NCBI GenBank assembly: GCA_030770545.1
Contig: JAUCMP010000063.1
Location: 62,001 to 126,000, forward strand
Length of the DNA stretch: 64,000 bases
Reading direction: 5' to 3'
From: Macropodus opercularis
Taxonomy: Eukaryota > Chordata > Actinopteri > Anabantiformes > Osphronemidae
The position numbers and the translations under genes are program-made. The first letter of the stretch is position 1. Each line of letters opens with the position of its first letter. The notes beneath the pieces were generated by a model, which made no database searches, was not told where the DNA came from, and saw only the letters and a program-made list of their open reading frames with translations. Below are positions 32,501 to 46,573 of the stretch, piece by piece.

Positions 32501-35500
32501 ATAGTAACAATAATATACAATGAACATTTGATCTCAGCTGTTAAATGTCTCAGAGTCTGATGTAATGTCAGGGTCAGAGAGCAGCCTTTGAACATGATTC
32601 GCTGATGGACCGTGTTACAGGTTTGGACACAGGTTGAAACCTTCAGGTCTTGTGTCATCATCAGCTGCTGTTCCAGCAGAGAGAAGCACCAACAGCTGCT
32701 ACAGACAAACGCTGGTGAACAAATAGGTTCACTGAAACGTCAACATTACCCACAAAGCCCAACGTCTGCCCTCCAGCATTCAGAGTTTTCCACGCTTTGA
32801 CATTTTGGGGCGTTGAGCATCATTTGGCTTTCAGACAACTGTGAACAGCTGTAGTTACTGTACATCACACGACAGGAAGGTGACATGTGGCAGATGTGAA
32901 AACCCACATCTCACATCTGCAGTCGAGCTTTTTAGATCTGCTGCACTTCAACCGATAATAATTTCAGACATGACAAAACCTCGTTTCTTCAGGACAGGTG
33001 ACTTATTTAAGAAGCATCACCAGAAAACTCTTAGTTCCCTTTGACTCATCAACATTTTGCTGCTGGTTCCAGGATGTGTTGACTCCAACAGCTTTAAAGG
33101 CTTTGGTAGGTCCATTAGAGGCCTGAGCGTCACGTTCTCAAGATAGTCACCGGTTGAACTTTGACACGTCCATCAACAATGAACATCTTTAGTTCAACTG
33201 ATTCAATAAATAGTAATTTAATCTAAAATGAACATTTGATCTCAGTTGTCTTACCTGTGTCTCTGTCCACTGGGAGGTTTGTGACTACGGCCGCTGCTCC
33301 TCCGCACCGAGAGGAGTCTGGCATCTATGTCAGACGCCTCCTGGTGAAGTGTTGTGGGCGTGTGGCGCCGTGAGGAGGCCCTGAGGAAGACGTAGGACAC
33401 GCTGGAGGAGTCTGGCATCTAGGTCACTGAATGCAACACAAGCTGGTGTCAGTGAAGTAGCATCAATCATGTGACTTTTACAAACCAAACCCAGCTGTTC
33501 ATGTACTGAACAAACAACTCAGGAAACAGAAAAAGTCCATTTAACTCTAGATACTGAGCTTCTTCATTTTCCTGCTCGTCTCAGTCTGACGTCGTTTAGA
33601 CTGAAACTAACACAACACGAAACTCACTGACACGACAAAAACTCGCACATAAAGTCTGTGAACGTTATAGTTTAACTTATTCAATGAATAGTAACAATAA
33701 TATACAATGAACATTTGATCTCAGCTGTTAAATGTCTCAGAGTCTGATGTAATGTCAGGGTCAGAGAGCAGCCTTTAAACATGATTCGCTGATGGACCGT
33801 GTTACAGGTTTGGACACAGGTTGAAACCTTCAGGTCTTGTGTCATCATCAGCTGCTGTTCCAGCAGAGAGAAGCACCAACAGCTGCTACAGACAAACGCT
33901 GGTGAACAATCAGTTCACTGAAACGTCAACATTACCCACAAAGCCCAACGTCTGCCCTCCAGCATTCAGAGTTTTCCACGCTTTGACATTTTGGGGCGTT
34001 GGGCATCATTTGGCTTTCAGACAACTGTGAACAGCTGTAGTTACTGTACATCACACGACAGGAAGGTGACATGTGGCAGATGTGAAAACCCACATCTCAC
34101 ATCTGCAGTCGAGCTTTTTAGATCGGCTGCACTTCAACCGATAATAATTTCAGACATGACAAAACCTCGTTTCTTCAGGACAGGTGACTTATTTAAGAAG
34201 CATCACCAGAAAACTCTTAGTTCCCTTTGACTCAGCAACATTTTACTGCTGGTTCCAGGATGTGTTGACTCCAACAGCTTTAAAGGCTTTGGTAGGTCCA
34301 TTAGAGGCCTGAGCGTCACGTTCTCAAGATAGTCACCGGTTGAACTTTGACACGTCCATCAACAATGAACGTCTTTAGTTCAACTGATTCAATAAATAGT
34401 AATTTAATCTAAAATGAACATTTGATCTCAGTTGTCTTACCTGTGTCTCTGTCCAATGGGAGGTTTGTGACTACGGCCGCTGCTCCTCCGCACCGAGAGG
34501 AGTCTGGCATCTATGTCAGACGCCTCCTGGTGAAGTGTTGTGGGCGTGTGGCGCCGTGAAGAGGCCCTGAGGAAGACGTAGGACACGCTGGAGGAGTCTG
34601 GCATCTAGGTCACTGAATGCAACACAAGCTGGTGTCAGTGAAGTAGCATCAATCATGTGACTTTTACAAACCAAACCCAGCTGTTCATGTACTGAACAAA
34701 CAACTCAGGAAACAGAAAAAGTCCATTTAACTCTAGATACTGAGCTTCTTCATTTTCCTGCTCGTCTCAGTCTGACGTCGTTTAGACTGAAACTAACACA
34801 ACACGAAACTCACTGACACGACAAAAACTCGCACATAAAGTCAGTGAACGTTATAGTTTAACTTATTCAATGAATAGTAACAATAATATACAATGAACAT
34901 TTGATCTCAGCTGTTAAATGTCTCAGAGTCTGATGTAATGTCAGGGTCAGAGAGCAGCCTTTGAACATGATTCGCTGATGGACCGTGTTACAGGTTTAGA
35001 CACAGGTTGAAACCTTCAGGTCTCGTCACATCATCAGCTGCTGTTCCAGCAGAGAGAAGCACCAACAGCTGCTACAGACAAACGCTGGTGAACAATCAGT
35101 TCACTGAAACGTCAACATTACCCACAAAGCCCAAAGTCTGCCCTCCAGCATTCAGAGTTTTCCACGCTTTGACATTTTGGGGCGTTGAGCATCATTTGGC
35201 TTTCAGACAACTGTGAACAGCTGTAGTTACTGTACATCACACGACAGGAAGGTGACATGTGGCAGATGTGAAAACCCACATCTCACATCTGCAGTTGAGC
35301 TTTTTAGATCTGCTGCACTTCAACCGATAATAATTTCAGACATGACAAAACCTCGTTTCTTCAGGACAGGTGACTTATTTAAGAAGCATCACCAGAAAAC
35401 TCTTAGTTCCCTTTGACTCAGCAACATTTTGCTGCTGGTTCCAGGATGTGTTGACTCCAACAGCTTTAAAGGCTTTGGTAGGTCCATTAGAGGCCTGAGC

Positions 35501-38500
35501 GTCACGTTCTCAAGATAGTCACCGGTTGAACGTTGACACGTCCATCAACAATGAACGTCTTTAGTTCAACTGATTCAATAAATAGTAACTTTAATCTAAA
35601 ATGAACATTTGATCTCAGTTGTCTTACCTGTGTCTCTGTCCAATGGGAGGTTTGTGACTACAGCCGCTGCTCCTCCGCACCGAGAGGAGTCTGGCATCTA
35701 TGTCAGACGCCTCCTGGTGAAGTGTTGTGGGCGTGTGGCGCCGTGAAGAGGCCCTGAGGAAGACGTAGGACACGCTGGAGGAGTCTGGCATCTAGGTCAC
35801 TGAATGCAACACAAGCTGGTGTCAGTGAAGTAGCATCAATCATGTGACTTTTACAAACCAAACCCAGCTGTTCATGTACTGAACAAACAACTCAGGAAAC
35901 AGAAAAAGTCCATTTAACTCAGATACTGAGCTTCTTCATTTTCCCGCTCGTCTCAGTCTGACGTCGTTTTGACTGAAACTAACACAACACGCAACTCACT
36001 GACACGACAAAAACTCGCACATAAAGTCAGTGAACGTCTTTAGTTTAACTTATTCAATGAATAGTAACAATAATATACAATGAACATTTGATCTCAGCTA
36101 TAAAATTCTCACCTGTGTCTCTGTCTGCAGTTGAATGTTGTGTTGACATTTGTTGTTACCAGGCAACAGAGTCTGATGTAATGTCAGGGTCAGAGAGCAG
36201 CCTTTAAACATGATTCGCTGATGGACCGTGTTACAGGTTTAGACATGTGGCAGATGTGAAAACCCACATCTCACATCTGCAGTCGAGCTTTTTAGATCTG
36301 CTGCACTTCAACCGATAATAATTTCAGACATGACAAAACCTCGTTTCTTCAGGACAGGTGACTTATTTAAGAAGCATCACCAGAAAACTCTTAGTTCCCT
36401 TTGACTCAGCAACATTTTGCTGCTGGTTCCAGGATGTGTTGACTCCAACAGCTTTAAAGGCTTTGGTAGGTCCATTAGAGGCCTGAGCGTCACGTTCTAA
36501 AGATAGTCACCGGTTGAACTTTGACACGTCCATCAACAATGAACATCTTTAGTTCAACTGATTCAATAAATAGTAATTTAATCTAAAATGAACATTTGAT
36601 CTCAGTTGTCTTACCTGTGTCTCTGTCCACTGGGAGGTTTGTGACTACAGCCGCTGCTCCTCCGCACCGAGAGGAGTCTGGCATCTATGTCAGACGCCTC
36701 CTGGTGAAGTGTTGTGGGCGTGTGGCGCCGTGAAGAGGCCCTGAGGAAGACGTAGGACACGATGGAGGAGTCTGGCATCTAGGTCACTGAATGCAACACA
36801 AGCTGGTGTCAGTGAAGTAGCATCAATCATGTGACTTTTTCAAACCAAACCCAGCTGTTCATGTACTGAACAAACAACTCAGGAAACAGAAAAAGTCCAT
36901 TTAACTCAGATACTGAGCTTCTTCATTTTCCCGCTCGTCTCAGTCTGACGTCGTTTTGACTGAAACTAACACAACACGAAACTCACTGACACGACAGAAA
37001 CTCGCACATAAAGCCAGTGAACGTCTTTAGTTTAACTTATTCAATGAATAGTAACAATAATATACAATGAACATTTGATCTCAGCTGTTAAATGTCTCAG
37101 AGTCTGATGTAATGTCAGGGTCAGAGAGCAGCCTTTGAACATGATTCGCTGATGGACCGTGTTACAGGTTTAGACACAGGTTGAAACCTTCAGGTCTCGT
37201 GACATCATCAGCTGCTGTTCCAGCAGAGAGAAGCACCAACAGCTGCTACAGACAAACGCTGGTGAACAATCAGTTCACTGAAACGTCAAGATTACCCACA
37301 AAGCCCAAAGTCTGCCCTCCAGCATTCAGAGTTTTCCACGCTTTGACATTTTGGGGCGTTGAGCATCATTTGGCTTTCAGACAACTGTGAACAGCTGTAG
37401 TTACTGTACATCACACGACAGGAAGGTGACATGTGGCAGATGTGAAAACCCACATCTCACATCTGCAGTCGAACTTTTTAGATCGGCTGCACTTCAACCG
37501 ATAATAATTTCAGACATGACAAAACCTCGTTTCTTCAGGACAGGTGACTTATTTAAGAAGCATCACCAGAAAACTCTTAGTTCCCTTTGACTCAGCAACA
37601 TTTTGCTGCTGGTTCCAGGATGTGTTGACTCCAACAGCTTTAAAGGCTTTGGTAGGTCCATTAGAGGCCTGAGCGTCACGTTCTCAAGATAGTCACCGGT
37701 TGAACTTTGACACGTCCATCAACAATGAACATCTTTAGTTCAACTGATTCAATAAATAGTAATTTAATCTAAAATGAACATTTGATCTCAGTTGTCTTAC
37801 CTGTGTCTCTGTCCAATGGGAGGTTTGTGACTACAGCCAATGCTCCTCCGCACCGAGAGGAGTCTGGCATCTATGTCAGACGCCTCCTGGTGAAGTGTTG
37901 TGGGCGTGTGGCGCCGTGAAGAGGCCCTGAGGAAGACGTAGGACACGCTGGAGGAGTCTGGCATCTAGGTCACTGAATGCAACACAAGCTGGTGTCAGTG
38001 AAGTAGCATCAATCATGTGACTTTTACAAACCAAACCCAGCTGTTCATGTACTGAACAAACAACTCAGGAAACAGAAAAAGTCCATTTAACTCTAGATAC
38101 TGAGCTTCTTCATTTTCCTGCTCGTCTCAGTCTGACGTCGTTTAGACTGAAACTAACACAACACGAAACTCACTGACACGACAAAAACTCGCACATAAAG
38201 TCAGTGAACGTTATAGTTTAACTTATTCAATGAATAGTAACAATAATATACAATGAACATTTGATCTCAGCTGTTAAATGTCTCAGAGTCTGATGTAATG
38301 TCAGGGTCAGAGAGCAGCCTTTAAACATGATTCGCTGATGGACCGTGTTACAGGTTTGGACACAGGGTGAAACCTTCAGGTCTTGTGTCATCATCAGCTG
38401 CTGTTCCAGCAGAGAGAAGCACCAACAGCTGCTACAGACAAACGCTGGTGAACAAATAGGTTCACTGAAACGTCAACATTACCCACAAAGCCCAACGTCT

Positions 38501-41152
38501 GCCCTCCAGCATTCAGAGTTTTCCACGCTTTGACATTTTGGGGCGTTGGGCATCATTTGGCTTTCAGACAACTGTGAACAGCTGTAGTTACTGTACATCA
38601 CACGACAGGAAGGTGACATGTGGCAGATGTGAAAACCCACATCTCACATCTGCAGTCGAGCTTTTTAGATCTGCTGCACTTCAACCGATAATAATTTCAG
38701 ACATGACAAAACCTCGTTTCTTCAGGACAGGTGACTTATTTAAGAAGCATCACCAGAAAACTCTTAGTTCCCTTTGACTCAGCAACATTTTGCTGCTGGT
38801 TCCAGGATGTGTTGACTCCAACAGCTTTAAAGGCTTTGGTAGGTCCATTAGAGGCCTGAGCGTCACGTTCTCAAGATAGTCACCGGTTGAACTTTGACAC
38901 GCCCATCAACAATGAACATCTTTAGTTCAACTGATTCAATAAATAGTAATTTAATCTAAAATGAACATTTGATCTCAGTTGTCTTACCTGTGTCTCTGTC
39001 CACTGGGAGGTTTGTGACTACAGCCGCTGCTCCTCCGCACCGAGAGGAGTCTGGCATCTATGTCAGACGCCTCCATGGTGAAGTGTTGTGGGCGTGTGGC
39101 GCCGTGAAGAGGCCCTGAGGAAGACGTAGGACACGCTGGAGGAGTCTGGCATCTAGGTCACTGAATGCAACACAAGCTGGTGTCAGTGAAGTAGCATCAA
39201 TCATGTGACTTTTACAAACCAAACCCAGCTGTTCATTTACTGAATAAACAACTCAGGAAACAGAAAAAGTCCATTTAACTCAGATACTGAGCTTCTTCAT
39301 TTTCCTGCTCGTCTCAATCTGACGTCGTTTCGACTGAAACTAACACAACACGAAACTCACTGACACGACAAAAACTCGCACATAAAGTCAGTGAACGTCT
39401 TTAGTTTAACTGATTCAATAAATAGTAACTTTAATCTAACATTAACATTTGATCTCAGTTGTCTTACCTGTGTCTCTGTCCACTGGGAGGTTGTTGACTA
39501 CAGCCGCTGCTGCTCCGCACCGAGAGGAGTCTGGCATCTATGTCACTGAATGCAACACAAGCTGGTGTCAGTGAAGTAGCATCAATCATGTGACTTTTAC
39601 AAACCAAACCCAGCTGTTCATGTACTGAACAAACAACTCAGGAAACAGAAAAAGTCCATTTAACTCTAGATACTGAGCTTCTTCATTTTCCTGCTCGTCT
39701 CAGTCCGACGTCGTTTCGAATAAAACTAACACAACACGAAACTCACTGACACGACAAAAACTCGCACATAAAGTCAGTGAACGTCTTTAGTTTAACTTAT
39801 TCAATGAATAGTAACAATAATATACAATGAACATTTGATCTCAGCTGTTAAATGTCTCAGAGTCTGATGTAATGTCAGGGTCAGAGAGCAGCCTTTGAAC
39901 ATGATTCGCTGATGGACCGTGTTACAGGTTTAGACACAGGTTGAAACCTTCAGGTCTCGTGACATCATCAGCTGCTGTTCCAGCAGAGAGAAGCACCAAC
40001 AGCTGCTACAGACAAACGCTGGTGAACAATCAGTTCACTGAAACGTCAACATTACCCACAAAGCCCAAAGTCTGCCCTCCAGCATTCAGAGTTTTCCACG
40101 CTTTGACATTTTGGGGCGTTGAGCATCATTTGGCTTTCAGACAACTGTGAACAGCTGTAGTTACTGTACATCACACGACAGGAAGGTGACATGTGGCAGA
40201 TGTGAAAACCCACATCTCACATCTGCAGTCGAGCTTTTTAGATCTGCTGCACTTCAACCGATAATAATTTCAGACATGACAAAACCTCGTTTCTTCAGGA
40301 CAGGTGACTTATTTAAGAAGCATCACCAGAAAACTCTTAGTTCCCTTTGACTCAGCAACATTTTGCTGCTGGTTCCAGGATGTGTTGACTCCAACAGCTT
40401 TAAAGGCTTTGGTAGGTCCATTAGAGGCCTGAGCGTCACGTTCTCAAGATAGTCACCGGTTGAACTTTGACACGTCCATCAACAATGAACATCTTTAGTT
40501 CAACTGATTCAATAAATAGTAACTTTAATCTAAAATGAACATTTGATCTCAGTTGTCTTACCTGTGTCTCTGTCCAATGGGAGGTTTGTGACTACAGCCG
40601 CTGCTCCTCCGCACCGAGAGGAGTCTGGCATCTATGTCAGACGCCTCCTGGTGAAGTGTTGTGGGCGTGTGGCGCCGTGAAGAGGCCCTGAGGAAGACGT
40701 AGGACACGCTGGAGGAGTCTGGCATCTAGGTCACTGAATGCAACACAAGCTGGTGTCAGTGAAGTAGCATCAATCATGTGACTTTTACAAACCAAACCCA
40801 GCTGTTCATGTACTGAACAAACAACTCAGGAAACAGAAAAAGTCCATTTAACTCTAGATACTGAGCTTCTTCATTTTCCTGCTCGTCTCAGTCCGACGTC
40901 GTTTCGAATAAAACTAACACAACACGAAACTCACTGACACGACAAAAACTCGCACATAAAGTCAGTGAACGTCTTTAGTTTAACTTATTCAATGAATAGT
41001 AACAATAATATACAATGAACATTTGATCTCAGCTGTTAAATGTCTCAGAGTCTGATGTGATGTCAGGGTCAGAGAGCAGCCTTTAAACATGATTCGCTGA
41101 TGGACCGTGTTACAGGTTTAGACAAAGGTTGAAACTGGTGTCAGTGAAGTAG
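29599..41152. repeat. Satellite array C
   Basis: About 11.5 kb. The opening monomer (29599-30561) has the same internal deletion as the one in array B. Monomer starts are 30562 (988), 31550 (989), 32539 (1187), 33726 (1186), 34912 (1187), 36099 (987), 37086 (1186), 38272 (1574, with both R and P') and 39846 (1188), then the 90-bp stub at 41034. Six of the nine full monomers carry R. The last two full monomers match the end of array A in type and in diagnostic variants, which points to shared descent or conversion between these two arrays. Confidence 0.95.
38272..39845. repeat. P'+R satellite monomer, 1574 bp (array C)
   Basis: Same hybrid core and linked variants as 988-2361, but it carries R and lacks the Q exon-like segment, making it the longest monomer in the window. 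Confidence 0.85.
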
Positions 41153-41161
41153 TGTAAGCGT

Positions 41162-41234
41162 CCTGAAAAGGGAGGAATTGATATGACGCACGACACACAA
41201 CAACCTTTCTTCAGCTCACGTGTGTAATGAGTGA
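41162..41234 (+). repeat. 73-bp direct repeat, left member (block 3)
   Basis: Equivalent of 3678-3750; partner at 41518-41590. Confidence 0.85.
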
Positions 41235-41256
41235 CTCAAGTTATACAAACAAATCG

Positions 41257-41287
41257 ATACATACATACATATATACATACATACACA
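41257..41287 (+). repeat. CATA/TATA microsatellite (block 3)
   Basis: Same length and interruption pattern as in block 1. Confidence 0.9.
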
Positions 41288-41517
41288 TTCTCAGTCCCAT
41301 TACAACAATGTAACAAGCGGCTATTACAACGGAGACTGTGCCGCTACCGCTCACACATGCCTGTTAGCATGCCACTGCTAATATAGCTATCGGTCGGTAA
41401 CTAACCTTATTCGGTAAAAGAAAACGAAACAAAAAAGGCTCGAAACACTCCTCTGAACACACATGGACTATTAACTACACATATATTATTGTGAACAGTT
41501 CACATAAAGCTTCTGTA

Positions 41518-41590
41518 CCTGAAAAGGGAGGAATTGATATGACGCACGACACACAACAACCTTTCTTCAGCTCACGTGTGTAATGAGTGA
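41518..41590 (+). repeat. 73-bp direct repeat, right member (block 3)
   Basis: Equivalent of 4034-4106. Confidence 0.85.
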
Positions 41591-41836
41591 AGGAAGGGGC
41601 GCGGTGTGACCTTCAAAGACCCCCGTAACTTAGAACTCTGTCTTCACTTCACTGTTGTCACTTACATCCAATGTATGGGAACAAAGACGAAAGCTTACCT
41701 GCTTTTTATCTGTATTTACAGCTAGTCATGTGTCAAGTAGACTCAAACAGCAAAACAGCTCTAACGAACGACATCAGTAAATTGTTGATTATGTTGTTTA
41801 TAACTGTATCGACAGAACCAGCTGAAGCGTCACATC

Positions 41837-42100
41837 ATGGACAGGTTAAGGAACAAGATGGTCTACGTCGTCAGTCGTCCTGCCACGGACCTCGACTATC
41901 TACACTTCATGTGCTCTCACGAGTTAACACTAATTAACGCACCTACAGAGCAGATAAAGTTGCCTGGAAACATAGTGAATGCCCTTAGAGTTACAGAAAC
42001 GTTCTTTAGTACAGACTTTAGTATGGCTGTTGCTGGTGAGGGATGGTTGGTGGGTTCAGCTGCTGTGGTCCAGGCAGTGGAGAAAGATGCTCCAATATGA
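41837..42100 (+). CDS. Unrecognised 87-codon ORF (block 3)
   Basis: Equivalent of the ORF at 4353, with the same predicted product as block 1. No function can be assigned. Confidence 0.2.
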   Translation: MDRLRNKMVYVVSRPATDLDYLHFMCSHELTLINAPTEQIKLPGNIVNALRVTETFFSTDFSMAVAGEGWLVGSAAVVQAVEKDAPI

Positions 42101-43419
42101 ATAATGATGAAAAACCCTGTGTATGTTGCAAGAGTGGAGGCAGGACGTTAGAGTTCACTGCCCTTTGGCTCAGTGTGTTTCTGCTGTGCAGGTATGTGTA
42201 GTTGTGAAAGCCTAGGAATCTACTGTAACAAGTCCTCCATCATAGCAGCTAACTGACCTTTACTGGTGTCACCTGACCCAACACAACCCACTTCTCCTCA
42301 GCCACATAACCCATAAACCCATTTACAGCACAGACATTAGTTAAAGACAGATGTGTTAAGATACAGTATGAAGGCAGACAACTCAACAACGTAGATCAGT
42401 TCAGTCAGTTCAAACATTTCCTTCTTAGAGGATGATGTTGTTTCCTCAGAGAACTTTCAAATGTTTTTTACATAAAACAAAGATATAGAATATTGGACAT
42501 TAAGAAATATTTAACAAGTCAAACTAAACAAATTTCTGATTTTCCTTCATCAGTAAACTTCCACTTTAAAAGGAACATCAGAAAAAGCGTCATCACTTAG
42601 AGCAGTAAAACAAAGACGTTTGGATTTTATCAGCTCAGTGAGTCTTGATGTTCTTTTCTAGTTTAAAGTAAAACCTATAGTTCATGGTGACAAGACAAAA
42701 TAGATTTAAGTTTAATTATGAAACTGTGAAACAAATACATTTCTTTGTGCTTAATTTAAAACAAAGGCAAAGAATCTTAAAGCAGCCTTTTCTATTCTCA
42801 TCTCATCTCCTGCATCTTCTGTCAGGCAGAGCCAAGCGCTGAGTCAGTGGAGGTTGTGTTGGGTTATGTTGGAGTGATTCTTTCCTTTTCTGCGTCCTGT
42901 GAAGTGCTGATGCTTTTGCTTGTGCTCCAGAGGCTCCAGTTTGTTTTGCTCTGTAATTCATGGAGTTGAAATCACGCCTGAGCTGCTAAGGCTGCACCGT
43001 CTGGGCCAGACCCAATCACTTAACCTTGACCAGAGAGGAACCTGAACCAGTGCTCAGTGGACAAATGGGAGGTGGGTGTGATATGTGTGCAGAGGGTTGA
43101 AGCAAGATCAGCAGCAAAGTCTCTACGACTGCGATGCACGTTCACTAGAGAGAGAGACCTGCTGCTGGGTCCAGGCTGGGCCTCGTGCTCCTTTAGGTGG
43201 ACTCATCGATCTGCTTTAAAGGTGCTGAACCAGGGAGAAAACAAGGCCTTGAAGGTTTCTCTCCTCTTCTAACGACAACCTGACTGCATGTCTTTGGACT
43301 GAGAGAGGAAGCTGGAGAACCCGCACACAGAAAGGGACCAGGACGGCTCCAGGACCCACGTCATCCTTTTCCTACGTGTTCGTGTGCTGAAACGTCCTGT
43401 TTGTGTGGATTCTTTACAG

Positions 43420-43903
43420 GTTGGCTCAGGAAACACTGGGGGTGAAGTTAATGAATCACCTGCAGGATTTTCTTCAGGAACTGGAGGAAGGTAAATTGTT
43501 CCACAATTTACAAATATACAGTGAAGTACATTCCTTCTATTTCTCTTTTTATACCATAATTATCTCCTCTTAAGTGCTTCTAGTTCATCTTATTTATGTA
43601 ATAACACAAGTGTATGTCAGCTCAGTTTTATTATTTATTATTTTATTTAAATGCTTTTTGTCCCCACTGCCTTTGGTGCAGATGAAACTGGACCAGGGAA
43701 AGAGGAAGCTGCATGTGCAGCAATTTCTCAAAGCTTTTCTCCAGTGGGTAACAGGGCAGGGCCACATTCCTGTCCTGCAAGAAGAAAAGAAAAGTTTCCA
43801 CGTAACGGTGAACTTTGATCATCACTGTCAAATGCATTTTGGAGAACACAAGATACTGTCACAGCTTGCAGTAGCACCATCACATAAACTGTTCAACACA
43901 TGA
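43420..43903 (+). pseudogene. Possible HECT-type fragment (block 3)
   Basis: Segments 43420-43490 and 43682-43903. Acceptor intact as in block 2, same phase mismatch, no visible change in the predicted peptide. Confidence 0.3.
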
Positions 43904-44273
43904 TAACATATCAAGATTTCAAAGCAGTCCTGATAGAAGCGTTTTATCAGGGACAAGAATTCTCAACGGTTTAAATATTAAACATTTCAATGCAACTGGT
44001 AAAGTTGTGGAAGCTCAGGTTGACAGTGAAAGCAAATGTAAAATTTTAGTCATTTAGTGGTTGTTTTAATGGAAGTTTATGCACAGTCACATTTATTTGT
44101 CAGTGAATGTCGTTATATATTCATAGTTCACCTGTAATAAAATGTTATACCATCATTGCTTCTTTAAGTTTTAATGAAATAATGTCACAGATAAACGTGA
44201 CATAAAGTATTTTATAATCTCTGAGCAGTGTATCTGACATTGCATTTGTTGTTACACCTACCACGATACTGGG

Positions 44274-44862
44274 TCACTGAAACATATGAAGACAGCGAAT
44301 ATAAGTATCACAACCATGGGAGTCTGATGCTTCTGTCGGGTCCACAGATGCTTGAAGCTGAGCCATATCCTGCTCATTCAGGGGGCTGGGGAATTCTGGA
44401 CCAACAACTCCACTCTGTAATTGAAACTCATCATGGTCTAGGGCAATATCCCAGTCTATGTCAAGCTCCTGTAGATCCTAGGATACAAAAAGCTGGTTAA
44501 ACATTGTATTGGTGTACCGTACAGTTTTCCAGTGCCCTTATGAAAAGGTTACTGTTCATGAAACACTGATTTATTTATTCATTAATCCCAGATGAAATGC
44601 TAAATTGTCTAGCTGGAGTAAATCGCTGCATAGCCAAACGTTATTAAACAGACATGCATATTGCTTTGTGTATTCAATTTGAAGCAATGAACACAGAAAC
44701 GAGTTAGTGCGGTTAGCATCCGGTGACCACACTGATCTTTAAACCTGGACGTTATGTAAGAACAACTCCATAAAAATGACAACCTCTTACCTGAGGCCTT
44801 GGTCCAGGCTGAAAGACTAAAGTCACTTTTCTTCTGCTCCGTATGGGGAAAGTAAGCGCTCG
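44274..44862 (-). CDS. Minus-strand two-exon coding-like model (block 3)
   Basis: Segments 44862-44791 and 44477-44274. Splice sites and phase match block 1. Two substitutions fall in the intron ('attaaacag' and 'tgatctttaaacc') and none in the coding-like segments. Confidence 0.4.
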
Positions 44863-44885
44863 TCAACAGTGTAACCGATCCTGTC

Positions 44886-44914
44886 ATTGGTCAGCGGCTC
44901 TGGCTTCCTATTGG
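44886..44914 (-). promoter_or_regulatory. Inverted CCAAT pair (block 3)
   Basis: Both CCAAT boxes and their spacing are kept. Confidence 0.35.
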
Positions 44915-46573
44915 TTGGTTAATTTTGACAGGGTCCTCTCAGGTCGTTCAACGCAGAATCAAGCGTGAGACGTTTTGAGAGCGAGCGGCAGGAACCGAGA
45001 GCAAGAAGGAGGATTAAAGCAGGAGGACTGGAAATCTGAGAGCACGAATACAGATTTGAACGCGAGCAGAGACATTTTGAACGCAAGGGAAGGGTTTTGA
45101 GAGAAAGCACAACAACATCTGAACATTATATCGTTAAAGTGTGCTCTTGAATTGAAAAACTGCGCTCTTGATTAAAGATAGTGATCTCATCCCATATCTA
45201 TGGAGCCACATGTGGAGACAAACACTCACACCTACGAGGAATTTACAATCTCCAGTCAACCTGAATGCATCTACAGTAACTGGACTGTGGGAGGAAACAG
45301 GAGACTGGTTTTCTGAAGTGAACAGCTGCATTTCATTAATTAGATCGTGCACAGTGGCAGAAACATTTCATTTGAAATGTTAACTTCTCACAAGACACAG
45401 CAGAATTATGTCTATGAGTAAAAAGTTTGTTTTCTGTTTTCAGATTTAAAAAAACAACCAAATCACAACATATGACGTCAAGCTGTGTTAACAAAAACCT
45501 CTTTAACAGAGGCAACTGGCTGTGTAATAAATAAAGAACAATGAAACATGAACAATCAATGTAAAAAACAGCAAAGATTTTTAAAGCTAAATTCAGGCTG
45601 CAGCCATTTGCAGAAACCTTTGCAGACAACAGTTTAAACCGGGTCCGGTTTCCTGTAGAATGAACAGCTCTAACGATCCAAACGTCACTGATGCTCACGT
45701 GAGACCAGAACATGTGATTTTAAACTGGATTAGACACAGTACGTGAATGTTTATGTTCAGTCTTCACCGTGTGGCATTGATGACATCACACGTAGCCCTG
45801 GTAGACGTAAACAAACCGGTGCCAGATCATTCCAAAGAAGACAGAGATTTGTTGTAAGTGAACCATGAAAATGCACAGTTTGCTTTCTGCAAGACTGTTT
45901 ACTGTTGACTTTTTCTGTTTCATGACTTGTTCGTGCACAAAATAAACAACTGTGGTTTATACTTGCAAAAGTCACAAGATGTCAAACTTGCAGTGTTTCT
46001 GCACCCGTACTTTACACGTAGTGACCAAATTCTACATTCTGTTCCACTGCATTTTACTGTGTAGCTGTGAATCAACATCTAACCTATAGAACCAATTACA
46101 TATTAAATAAAACTGAATTAAAGACGAATTGATTTAAGAACTGAGTGAAGCGTTTGAACATTTAAAATACAAATGAAAAAAAGAATAAGAAGGGCCATTG
46201 AAACAGTGTAGTTTTTTAATCTTTATTGATCACCGGTCCCTGAGCAAGCACGAGGCGACGGTGGGGAGGAAAAACTCCCGCTTAAGGAAGAAACCTCCAG
46301 CAGAACCAGGCTCAGGGTGGGCGGTCGTCTGCCTCGACCGGTGATGGGTGAAGTATAGCTCCTCCTAAGGCTGTTCCCAGGCCAGTCGAGACATGCTCTC
46401 TCCTGCCTGGGTCTTCCCTGGGGTGAGGTTTAGCTCCACCCATCACTTCAAATTTAGCCCCCACTTACCCCCTCTCCCACTTCTGACCTCCGTTAGCTGC
46501 GAACACGTTCAGGGTGTCGGCCCCCTGGCCATCCCCTGTGTTGCTCACCACCGCAGCGAACCCTAGCCCCCCG